Shown here one piece after another: positions 1 through 7,531 of a DNA stretch of 64,000 nucleotides. The stretch is from contig OZ242309.1 of assembly GCA_965208015.1 (NCBI GenBank), forward strand, positions 1,577,940 through 1,641,939. The letters run 5' to 3'. The notes beneath the pieces are model-generated. The model ran no database searches. It was not told the DNA's origin and saw only the letters and a list, made by a program, of their open reading frames with translations. Position 1 is the stretch's first letter. Every line of letters starts with the position of its first letter. Origin of the DNA: Bin87 sp965208015 (GTDB taxonomy: Bacteria; Chloroflexota; Dehalococcoidia; Lucifugimonadales; UBA3495). The position numbers and the translations under genes are program-made.

Positions 1-79
1 TGCCTCCTTGCGTGGCTTGCAACGATATTGGTGGACTGTAGCAGGTAAGCCGTATCAAAGAACGCAAGGAGGTTCCACG

Positions 80-676
80 ATGACCGGACAGGTCCTTGAT
101 TATTCCATCCAGACCAACGAAGGCATCATTTCCGGTGACGACAGCCAGCGGTATCGATTTGCCGGAGCGGATTGGCCGGGAACCGGAGCACCAACTCGCG
201 GTACCCTGGTGGACTTTGACGTCGCCGAGGGAAACCGCGCCGTCAGCATCTACCTGATTGATCCCGTTGCACCGCCGGCAGTTTCACAACCAACTGCTCC
301 GCCGGCCGTTCCTCCATCCGCGCCACCGCCAACTCCTCAATATGCTCCGACGCCAACCTTGACCCCAGCTGCCGCTACATCTGCCGGTAGTAGCTGGCAC
401 TCTGGCGGTTTCATCGGGGTAATGACCAGCAAACGGATCACCAACGCGCTGCTGTGGGGCGGACTGGCGGCGTTTTTGTTGGGAATGACGGTGTGCACCT
501 CTAGCACCTGCGCTGGGGCTGCGATGGTGTTTGATGCAGATTCCACAGTTCAGGATGTTGAGCGTGCTGGTTCTGCCGCCGCTGCTGGTCAGGTTATCTT
601 CGTACTCGGAATCCTGGCCGCAATTACCGGAGCCGCTGGCAAGGTGGTTGCGTCTATCCGGTCAAGGGAGGACTAG
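80..676 (+). CDS. Cold-shock-like N-domain membrane protein
   Basis: 198 residues when started at the ATG at 80, which has AAGGAGG at 66-72 seven bases upstream; an in-frame ATG at 8 lacks this. Residues 1-60 resemble the cold-shock/OB-like module that begins with GQVLDYSIQTNEGIISGDD and occurs at the N-terminus of small bacterial membrane proteins. A proline/alanine/threonine-rich linker (about 62-100) follows, then two hydrophobic segments (about 122-140 and 168-190). The fold call is by eye. Probably a membrane-anchored protein with a cytoplasmic nucleic-acid-like domain; function unknown. The lipoprotein gene at 679 follows after two bases, so the two are likely co-transcribed. Confidence 0.6.
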   Translation: MTGQVLDYSIQTNEGIISGDDSQRYRFAGADWPGTGAPTRGTLVDFDVAEGNRAVSIYLIDPVAPPAVSQPTAPPAVPPSAPPPTPQYAPTPTLTPAAATSAGSSWHSGGFIGVMTSKRITNALLWGGLAAFLLGMTVCTSSTCAGAAMVFDADSTVQDVERAGSAAAAGQVIFVLGILAAITGAAGKVVASIRSRED

Positions 677-678
677 CG

Positions 679-1200
679 ATGCGTAAAGCCCTAGCCGTCC
701 TGACCGTTGCCGTAGCGCTAATCTTGGCTTGTGCTACGGCAACTGCTCCGGAAGACCTAGCCACGAGTTCAGGCGAAAACCAAACGGCATACCTTACCGA
801 GCAGACCACAGAAACCCGAGGGGATATAACAGGAGGATACGATGACCTATATTGCATCAACATAACGTCAATACTGAGCGCGGTGGATATCCATCTCTAC
901 AATATGGCGGATTATGTCATAGACGGACTTGATGATCCGATCAATATGACACTGCTCGAAAACGAATCCGAAACCAACTCATCTTATACCGAGGAATCTT
1001 TGGGATGGATAGATGTTCCGTCCGATATCATAAAATTACACCGCTCCCTTGAAAATTACAGCGAGCAATTGACGGAATTTGACGCCAATCTCGAACAATA
1101 CAGTCACGATGAAATCCGCCTCTTGCTGGAAAAGTTGATTGACGATTTTCTTGTTATCCACGCAAAGGTTCAGGATTATTGCGAAGCCTACCGGAATTAA
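679..1200 (+). CDS. Putative lipoprotein
   Basis: 173 residues starting at an ATG preceded by an AAGGGAGG-like ribosome site. The N-terminus is a short positively charged stretch, a hydrophobic core and a lipobox LILAC with the candidate lipidated cysteine at residue 18, so the mature protein is probably anchored on the outer face of the membrane. The rest is acidic and predicted mainly helical, with no family I recognise. It lies immediately downstream of the membrane protein at 80 and is followed, convergently, by an IS1595 transposase. The A+T content from about 840 on is higher than in neighbouring genes, which may mean it arrived by transfer. Confidence 0.6.
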   Translation: MRKALAVLTVAVALILACATATAPEDLATSSGENQTAYLTEQTTETRGDITGGYDDLYCINITSILSAVDIHLYNMADYVIDGLDDPINMTLLENESETNSSYTEESLGWIDVPSDIIKLHRSLENYSEQLTEFDANLEQYSHDEIRLLLEKLIDDFLVIHAKVQDYCEAYRN

Positions 1201-1206
1201 AGGCAG

Positions 1207-2184
1207 TTAATTCCCGTCCACCAAATCCCGATACCGGAGCCGCTTTCCAGCCATCCCCAGGACAATCAACATCATCTGTTCCAGCGTGTCGAGGCCGCGG
1301 ATGTTGTGGCGAGTGGCAAATTCCGTTGAATACCTAGGGATATGCTTGACGCTCATTTTGTGATAAACCCCGTGGTAGCCGCGTTTCAGAATGGCCCAAG
1401 CGCTCTCAATGCTGTTAGTCGTCGCATCCCCGTCCACGTACTGCCCGGCACCGTGCTTTACGCCGTGGTGGTCGTAATCCTCTAGGTTCTGGTAAGCCCG
1501 GTGTTCGTCCGTGTAAACCGTGCTTCCTGGCTTTACGTAGTCCCTGATTAGAGCGTGTAGAGTTTCACGTCTCACATTCGGGATAGGCTTCATGACCACC
1601 TTACGGGTTTTCCGATCCAAGATGCCGGCCACCGGAGTCTTGCCCACTGCACCCCTGCCAGCGTTCAATTTTTTGTTCCGGTGCTTGTTCTTCTCCAACC
1701 CGCCGATAAAAGTTTCGTCAACTTCCACTTCACCGTCCATCAGCTCGGGTTCAATGTCCATAGCCTCACGGACCCGATGCCCTAGAAACCACGCCGTCGG
1801 TTGCCTTACGTTCAGGTCCCGATGCGCTTTCATGCTGCTGATACCTTTGCCGCTCGTGACCATCAGATAAATGTACAGCACCCAATTCTGAAACCCTACC
1901 TTGCTACCCTCCATTATGGTGCCTACTTTCACCGAGAAATATTTCCGACAATCCGAGCACCAATACGGCATGGTCGGGTGCTTAGCTTCTCTGGTATTTT
2001 CACTATCACATCGGGGACAAAAGCGGTTTCCATCTGGCCAAAACACTTCTTCGAACCAGAGTCGTGCTGCTTCATCGTCGGGGAACATCTTAAAGAATTC
2101 TGGCAGACTAATTCCTATCCGATGAGCTTTGCCTGGACCTTTCTTTCTACCATTGTTGCCTGTATTCTGACTGTTAGTAGGCAT
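1207..2184 (-). CDS. IS1595-family (ISXO2-like) transposase
   Basis: 325 residues. An N-terminal zinc ribbon (CPRC...CSDC, about residues 57-82) is followed by the ISXO2-like DDE catalytic domain, with VDETFIGG, YTDEHRAY and NSIESAW...LKR visible in order; these supply the acidic/N residues of this family. Length is normal for IS1595 transposases, and no frameshift or internal stop is visible, so the gene may be active. A good promoter sits directly upstream (2217-2245). I could not find convincing terminal inverted repeats, so the element boundaries are not called. Confidence 0.9.
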   Translation of the reverse strand: MPTNSQNTGNNGRKKGPGKAHRIGISLPEFFKMFPDDEAARLWFEEVFWPDGNRFCPRCDSENTREAKHPTMPYWCSDCRKYFSVKVGTIMEGSKVGFQNWVLYIYLMVTSGKGISSMKAHRDLNVRQPTAWFLGHRVREAMDIEPELMDGEVEVDETFIGGLEKNKHRNKKLNAGRGAVGKTPVAGILDRKTRKVVMKPIPNVRRETLHALIRDYVKPGSTVYTDEHRAYQNLEDYDHHGVKHGAGQYVDGDATTNSIESAWAILKRGYHGVYHKMSVKHIPRYSTEFATRHNIRGLDTLEQMMLIVLGMAGKRLRYRDLVDGN

Positions 2185-2216
2185 CTAAAGTTGACATCCT
2201 TTATAAGTTGTGTAGT

Positions 2217-2245
2217 AGTATAACATTTCCTTACTGGCAAGTCAA
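2217..2245 (-). promoter_or_regulatory. Sigma70-type promoter for the IS1595 transposase
   Basis: On the minus strand TTGACT (2240-2245) and TATACT (2217-2222) are separated by 17 bases, close to a sigma70 consensus, and point into the transposase starting at 2184. Confidence 0.6.
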
Positions 2246-2295
2246 CACTTTAGGCACACACTTTAGAGACTGTTAAGCACAGAGATAGTGTGGCC

Positions 2296-2324
2296 TTGAC
2301 TTTGACTGGCAAGTAGACTATGCT
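2296..2324 (+). promoter_or_regulatory. Sigma70-type promoter for the 72-aa gene
   Basis: TTGACT (2296-2301), 17-base spacer, TATGCT (2319-2324), about 42 bases before the start at 2367. The spacer shares the string ACTGGCAAGT with the divergent transposase promoter (2233-2242), a possible shared operator or a remnant of a duplicated IS edge. Confidence 0.45.
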
Positions 2325-2366
2325 TGACCTGAATGCGTTTTATATGAATTTATGGAGGCTTTTGAG

Positions 2367-2585
2367 ATGGCGACCGAGTTTGATGCCCCAGAGCGTAAGT
2401 ATCCAGATCTGAGTGCGGTTCCCGACGACGTTACCCCCGAAGAGATGGCACGGTTGATCTTGGGCCGTCCTATCCAGCGCGACGGGGTTGATGTTACGGT
2501 GGACTTGGAAATAACTGACCAGATGATTGCAAACGCACTGGCCGACGTAGGGATTGAATTGAGTTTTGAGGATGATGAGGAATAG
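2367..2585 (+). CDS. Small acidic hypothetical protein
   Basis: 72 residues from the ATG at 2367, chosen because GGAGG at 2354-2358 lies eight bases upstream; an ATG at 2352 would overlap that site. The product is strongly acidic, with DAPERKYPDLSAVPDD near the N-terminus and an EDDEE C-terminus. In size and in its PEEMARLIL-type helix it resembles small antitoxin-like proteins, but no toxin partner is next to it. It has its own promoter-like sequence (2296-2324). Confidence 0.5.
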   Translation: MATEFDAPERKYPDLSAVPDDVTPEEMARLILGRPIQRDGVDVTVDLEITDQMIANALADVGIELSFEDDEE

Positions 2586-2746
2586 GCCGTTATTTCCTGT
2601 TGGTTGAGTTGTTACATCTAATGGTAGAGGATGCGTGGCGGAAAGGTCAACGTAGATCTTTATTTCTCGGCAATAGTGCGCCGTCGTTTAGCCAAGTCAC
2701 GTCTGCAATGGATTTTCGCCTGTGGGTAGTGGTATAATTAATGATG

Positions 2747-2823
2747 TGGAGCCCCCAGACAGGATTCGAACCTGCATCCCCTGACGTACTAAGGCCGGGA
2801 TGTTACCGTTACACTACAGGGGC
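2747..2823 (-). tRNA. tRNA-like gene with irregular anticodon arm
   Basis: Read on the minus strand it has a 7-bp acceptor stem (GCCCCTG with a G+T-rich partner, two wobbles), a normal D-arm (TAGTGTAACGGTAACAT), a canonical T-arm (GCAGGTTCGAATCCTGT) and an encoded CCA. The anticodon arm is not normal: the segment between D- and T-arms is one base too long, no clean 5-bp stem with a 7-base loop forms, and one extra C separates the T-stem from the acceptor strand. The identity cannot be assigned. It may be a decayed tRNA copy left by a mobile element, or an unusual functional tRNA. Confidence 0.5.
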
Positions 2824-3037
2824 TCAAGATGGCGGCGATGCGGTTCTGCGATGAGCCGTTTCGCCGCTATCTCAATTTCTAATCCTAGCAGGTGACCGCT
2901 AAAAATAACAAATGTGCCGTCATACGCAGATTAATATTGACGGCGACAGGGATAAACGACCTGGGTCAAGTGTCCAGGTCAGATGCCCGGGGCGGATGTT
3001 CGCATTTTTGGGGCTGTCTACTTTGCTGGATAATTCC

Positions 3038-3580
3038 CTAAAATTGAGTATCAATCTGCCGCCTGAGCTGGCGGATTGTCCAGCCTCCGGCCAAGGCTTC
3101 CGCTTCGTAAAACTCCCGAGCTGCCTCGTTCCGCACCGTCATGAGCCTAACATATGCCGACCACGAGAGCGGAAAGTGTGATGCGACGTTATTCAAGGAA
3201 ATTTCTACCGATACTCTTTCCCCAGACGCTGTCTGGGGAATCGCCAACGCTCTTTCTACAGACGCTGTCTGGAGAATTGGCCAAGCCAGGTAAAACGCCC
3301 GCATCTGCCAAATGTTGCTGACTGAGAACCCCCGCCCATAGCGCTCGGTCAAATCAACGGACAGACGTCGTATCAGCTCCGCACCGTATTCGGCCCGCGC
3401 CTCGCCACCCTGTTCGTGTTCCACGATACGGCGGCCCACCAGCCAGTAGGCCGCCGTCATAATAGAGTTCACTGAACGGGCCGCCGAGTTGCGGGCCGCG
3501 TCCAGAATGTCCGCAACGTCCGTCAGCGTTGCGTTATAGACTGCCGGGCTATCCCCGGTGTTGGTCGGCTGCAAACTCAT
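3038..3580 (-). CDS. DUF1016 N-terminal domain protein, shortened
   Basis: 180 residues matching the N-terminal domain of DUF1016/YhcG-type proteins (AYWLVGRRIVEHEQGG, YGRGFSVSNIWQMRAFYLAWP, ending GGWTIRQLRRQIDTQF). Full proteins of this family are about 330-380 residues and carry a C-terminal PD-(D/E)XK nuclease domain. Here a stop follows the N-domain, and the next codons show no nuclease homology. Residues around 100-118 hold a short duplicated motif, QTAS(V/G)ER, also visible as repeated DNA near 3222-3285. Possibly a remnant, or a stand-alone DNA-binding half. Confidence 0.65.
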   Translation of the reverse strand: MSLQPTNTGDSPAVYNATLTDVADILDAARNSAARSVNSIMTAAYWLVGRRIVEHEQGGEARAEYGAELIRRLSVDLTERYGRGFSVSNIWQMRAFYLAWPILQTASVERALAIPQTASGERVSVEISLNNVASHFPLSWSAYVRLMTVRNEAAREFYEAEALAGGWTIRQLRRQIDTQF

Positions 3581-3607
3581 CAGCGGTCCTCGGTTACGCT
3601 TCTCCGC

Positions 3608-4120
3608 TCACGCCGCCGGAACTTCATGCGACCAGGTGAACCCCAGGTCCGGCTCGTCGATCAGCTTCCACTGCGGCAGCATGAACCCGTCCTCGACCCG
3701 CTGGAACACCGCTTCCACCCGCTTGCCGATGCCGACGTTCTCCTCCTTCTCCATGTTGAAGTCGGCGTCCACTAGGTTGCCGGTCATGCGCAGTCCGTCG
3801 AACTCCGTGGGCTGTCCCTTCTGCTCGTCCAGTTCCACCAGCACAATGGCAAATGGAGTCAGGTCGCGGAAACTGGGAATCACCGTGTGCGCCACCACCT
3901 GGTACGAGTAGATGGTGCCCTTGCCTGACACCTGCTGCCACTCCCAGTTCAGGGAGGTGCACCACGGGCACCCCGGGCCGGGCTCGCCGCGCAGCAACCC
4001 GCAGTCGGCGCATTTCTTGACTACGAGCCGGCCTTCGGCGGCGGCTTCAAAATAGCCCTTGTATTCAGAATCGTTCTCGGGGATGCTCAGCGTGATGCCC
4101 CGGTAGGTGTAGTTCGGCAT
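3608..4120 (-). CDS. DUF35 Zn-ribbon/OB-fold acyl-CoA-associated protein
   Basis: 170 residues. A rubredoxin-like zinc ribbon (CADC...CPWC, about residues 37-54) precedes an OB-fold (GKGTIYSYQVV, then a beta-rich region), the standard DUF35 layout. DUF35 proteins pair with thiolase-like or HMG-CoA-synthase-like enzymes and are thought to bind CoA or channel acyl-CoA. The thiolase-like gene lies just upstream on the same strand (4240-5469), which supports a two-protein complex; the substrate is unknown. Confidence 0.85.
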   Translation of the reverse strand: MPNYTYRGITLSIPENDSEYKGYFEAAAEGRLVVKKCADCGLLRGEPGPGCPWCTSLNWEWQQVSGKGTIYSYQVVAHTVIPSFRDLTPFAIVLVELDEQKGQPTEFDGLRMTGNLVDADFNMEKEENVGIGKRVEAVFQRVEDGFMLPQWKLIDEPDLGFTWSHEVPAA

Positions 4121-4136
4121 TGTGTTACTCCATCAT

Positions 4137-4211
4137 GTCCGCTCGTCCTGAGCCCGTCGAAGGACGTTCCTCTTGCACTGACTATGGTTCGACAGGCTCA
4201 CCATGAGCGGG
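4137..4211. repeat. Intergenic inverted repeat (GAGCC-GTCGAA type)
   Basis: The left arm (about 4137-4165) contains GAGCCCGTCGAAGGA and the right arm (about 4186-4211) contains GGTTCGACAGGCTCA, with matching CCGCTC/GAGCGG outer ends. It fills the gap between the thiolase-like gene and its DUF35 partner. This palindrome type is scattered through intergenic regions of many bacteria. It could fold in the transcript and adjust expression of the downstream DUF35 gene. Confidence 0.6.
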
Positions 4212-4239
4212 CCTAATAGTCTTTGTAATTGTCCAGCGT

Positions 4240-5469
4240 TCAGCTGAGCACGTTGCCCATGATGAGGGCGCTGCCGACCGCAGGCGTGCCCCAGCCCATG
4301 TTCATGCTGATCTTGGCGTCCTTCACCTGGCGGCAGCCTCCCTCGGCGTAGTCGTAGGTGTGGTCGCCTTCCAAAGCGCCCGGGCAGTAGTCATCGACGG
4401 TGCCCCGTAGCTGTCGCACGTTCTCGATGACCATGTTCATCCCGTGCGTGTACCCCTCGCACAGGTGCCCGCCGCTGAGGTTGTTGGGACGCTTTCCGCC
4501 CAGGTTGATGATGCCGCTGGTAACGTAATCCTTGCCTTCGCCCTTCTCACACCATCCGTAGTCCTCGAACTGCAGCAGTACGGTGTAGGTGAAGGCGTCG
4601 TAGCAGCCGGTCAAATCGACGTCCTCGTGCTTGACGCCGGCCAGGTCGAAGATGCGCGGCGCGACGTAGTGACCGGCCACCCGCGAGATCGGCCCGTGCT
4701 GATAGTGGAAGTCCCCACCGGGTTTGGTTCCGCGGCCCTGCACGCCCTTGATATAGATGGGTTTGTGCTTGAGATCCCGCGCGCGTTCGGCTGAAGTGAC
4801 GATGACGCAGGTGGCGTTGTCCGTCTCCAGGCAGCAGTCCAGCAGGTGGGCCACCGGACGGATGATCCAGCGGGAGTTCATCACGTCATCCACGGTGACC
4901 CGGTGCTTCATCAGCGCCTTGGGGTTGTTGGAGGCATGGTTGGAGTGCGCCACCTTGATGGCCGCCAGATCCTCGCTCTTGACCCCGTACTCGGCCATGT
5001 GGCGTGTGAAGGTGTAAGCAAACTGCTGCACCGCGCTGATGAGACCGTAGGGTCGCTTCATCAGGTCGAGCCCGCCGATGGGAGCCGACGCCCGCGCGCC
5101 GGTGCCGCCAATGCGTACGTTGGAGTAACCGTTCATCGACCGGAAGATGGCCACCACGTCGCACATGCCGGCCTCAATTGCGCCAATGGCCAAACCCACC
5201 AGCGCCTCCGTCGAGGACCCGCCGCCGGAGCAGTCCATGTAAAAATTCGGCCGGATGCCCAGGTCGTACTGTATCGACGTCGATGGCGTGGAGTCCCCGC
5301 CGTGGTAGCTGAGCATCCCGTCCACCTGGTCGGGCGTCAGGCCGGCGTCGTTCATGGCGTTGCGGATGGCCTCGGCGCCCAGGGCGCGGGTGGTGCGCCC
5401 CGAGGCCCGGCTGTACTCGGTTTCGCCCACCCCAACGATGCAATACTTGTCTCGTGGATTGCCTGCCAT
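4240..5469 (-). CDS. Thiolase-like (SCP-x/lipid-transfer type) protein
   Basis: 409 residues from the ATG at 5469, chosen for the GGAGGG site just upstream; a longer in-frame reading to 5556 has no such site. It has the thiolase fold signatures: an N-terminal IVGVGETEYSR start, a central GGGSSTEALVGLAIGA helix and a C-terminal NLSGGHLCEGYTHG loop. At the position where thiolases carry the nucleophilic cysteine (CxTGSTAL-type motif) the sequence reads GGGSSTEAL. A Cys lies slightly earlier (MDCSGG). Such thiolase-like proteins often work with a DUF35 partner, which is encoded next door. Real thiolase activity is doubtful. Confidence 0.8.
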   Translation of the reverse strand: MAGNPRDKYCIVGVGETEYSRASGRTTRALGAEAIRNAMNDAGLTPDQVDGMLSYHGGDSTPSTSIQYDLGIRPNFYMDCSGGGSSTEALVGLAIGAIEAGMCDVVAIFRSMNGYSNVRIGGTGARASAPIGGLDLMKRPYGLISAVQQFAYTFTRHMAEYGVKSEDLAAIKVAHSNHASNNPKALMKHRVTVDDVMNSRWIIRPVAHLLDCCLETDNATCVIVTSAERARDLKHKPIYIKGVQGRGTKPGGDFHYQHGPISRVAGHYVAPRIFDLAGVKHEDVDLTGCYDAFTYTVLLQFEDYGWCEKGEGKDYVTSGIINLGGKRPNNLSGGHLCEGYTHGMNMVIENVRQLRGTVDDYCPGALEGDHTYDYAEGGCRQVKDAKISMNMGWGTPAVGSALIMGNVLS

Positions 5470-5587
5470 ATTGTCCCTCCGGTTCGGCAATGAGTGTAGG
5501 AAAGTTTGTGGATAGTATCTACAAGTATTCAGCAGTCGGTGAACAATTCGGAGCAATCATGTTCGCATCCCCTATTGATCCGCTGGC

Positions 5588-6103
5588 TTATCCAACATCA
5601 ACTGCTGTCATCTCAGGCTCGTCGTCCAGTTCCGGCTCACCGGCATCGGGTGGGGTGACTATGTTGACCTCCACGCCTTTGTCCTCGGCCAACTGGCGAT
5701 ATGCCGGGGCAATGGAATAACCGGCAACCGCCGGCATGGTCGGATCGCCAGTCAGTTTTTCCAGGAGCCGAGCCCGGTCCACGGCGCGCAATACGTCTTG
5801 TCCCGTAATACAATCCGATACTTCCACAGCCAGGCGCATCGGTTGTCGAGTTTTTCGGTCCAGACCGTTTACCACCAAGTCCACCAACACTAATGACTGC
5901 CGCTCATCATCGTCTAATTTGCCCGCGTCAACGCCGTCATCGGCGATATCGGCCAGAAGGAATTTGTCCATGACACGGATGCGCCTCAGCATATCTCCAA
6001 AGTATTCGGCGGCACGATGCCGACACCGTTGCTCAGCTGCGCCGTCAAGCAGCATTGTCATCCATAGGTCACGGCGCCGCATCGAGGGTTCGCTATGTTC
6101 CAT
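5588..6103 (-). CDS. Hypothetical protein, nuclease-fold-like C-half
   Basis: 171 residues with no family I can name firmly. The N-terminal third is charged and helical (MRRRDLWMTMLLD, AAEYFGDMLRRIRVM). The second half has a beta-strand pattern, LVLVDLVVNGLDRKTRQPMRL then AVEVSDCI and later VAGYSIAP. This resembles small bacterial proteins in which a coiled or helical N-part precedes a PD-(D/E)XK-like core, but no complete catalytic motif is clear. It sits between the thiolase-like gene and trpS on the same strand. Confidence 0.5.
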   Translation of the reverse strand: MEHSEPSMRRRDLWMTMLLDGAAEQRCRHRAAEYFGDMLRRIRVMDKFLLADIADDGVDAGKLDDDERQSLVLVDLVVNGLDRKTRQPMRLAVEVSDCITGQDVLRAVDRARLLEKLTGDPTMPAVAGYSIAPAYRQLAEDKGVEVNIVTPPDAGEPELDDEPEMTAVDVG

Positions 6104-6125
6104 CAGAATACCTTATCCTGCCGTA

Positions 6126-7142
<1,017 letters not shown>

Positions 7143-7179
7143 GTTTAACTGTCTCCCTATTAACATTGGGAGCCGGAGG

Positions 7180-7368
7180 CTATTGCACAACGATCACCTT
7201 GATCAGCAGGGAAAGCAACAATCCAGCTACCCCGATCCAAAACCAAGACAAGGTCCGCAACAGCGCTTTGGGCCAAAATTCTTCGGTGCGCTCAGTCCAT
7301 TCGTAGCAAACGGATCCGAAAAACCCGATCACCAATATGAACAACACAAAAATAGCGAGCGAAGCCAT
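7180..7368 (-). CDS. Small two-TM membrane protein
   Basis: 62 residues with two hydrophobic segments (about residues 3-20 and 38-60) joined by a charged loop (YEWTERTEEFWPKALLRT). The start ATG at 7368 comes one base after the stop of the 53-aa gene upstream, and trpS starts 37 bases downstream, so all are probably one transcript. Function unknown. Genome annotation could easily overlook it. Confidence 0.55.
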   Translation of the reverse strand: MASLAIFVLFILVIGFFGSVCYEWTERTEEFWPKALLRTLSWFWIGVAGLLLSLLIKVIVVQ

Positions 7369-7369
7369 C

Positions 7370-7531
7370 CTAATTTTGCTTTTGGCGTCGGGCCACGGCG
7401 ATGCATGCCATGACCAGACCGCCCACCAAGATCGTTACGCCGATAGTCGCGAATACCATGTATTGGTACTCACAGGAGGCAACGGTGTACGGGGGAGTGG
7501 TGCAAATGTGGCTGAGGAAAAGTTCCTTCAT
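7370..7531 (-). CDS. Very small single-TM protein (53 aa)
   Basis: The ATG at 7531 lies inside the stop region of the upstream fusion gene (ATGA overlap, stop at 7528-7530), and its own stop (TAG, 7370-7372) is one base from the next start at 7368. The product begins MKELFLSHICTTPPY and has one hydrophobic segment (MVFATIGVTILVGGLVMACI) followed by a basic tail (ARRQKQN), a typical type of small membrane protein. The tight coupling on both sides is the main support. Confidence 0.5.
   Translation of the reverse strand: MKELFLSHICTTPPYTVASCEYQYMVFATIGVTILVGGLVMACIAVARRQKQN

Noticed and set aside
1201..2330. Terminal inverted repeats for the IS1595 element
   Set aside because: Repeated ACTGGCAAGT at 2233 and 2309 is direct, not inverted, and no partner is visible at the other end.
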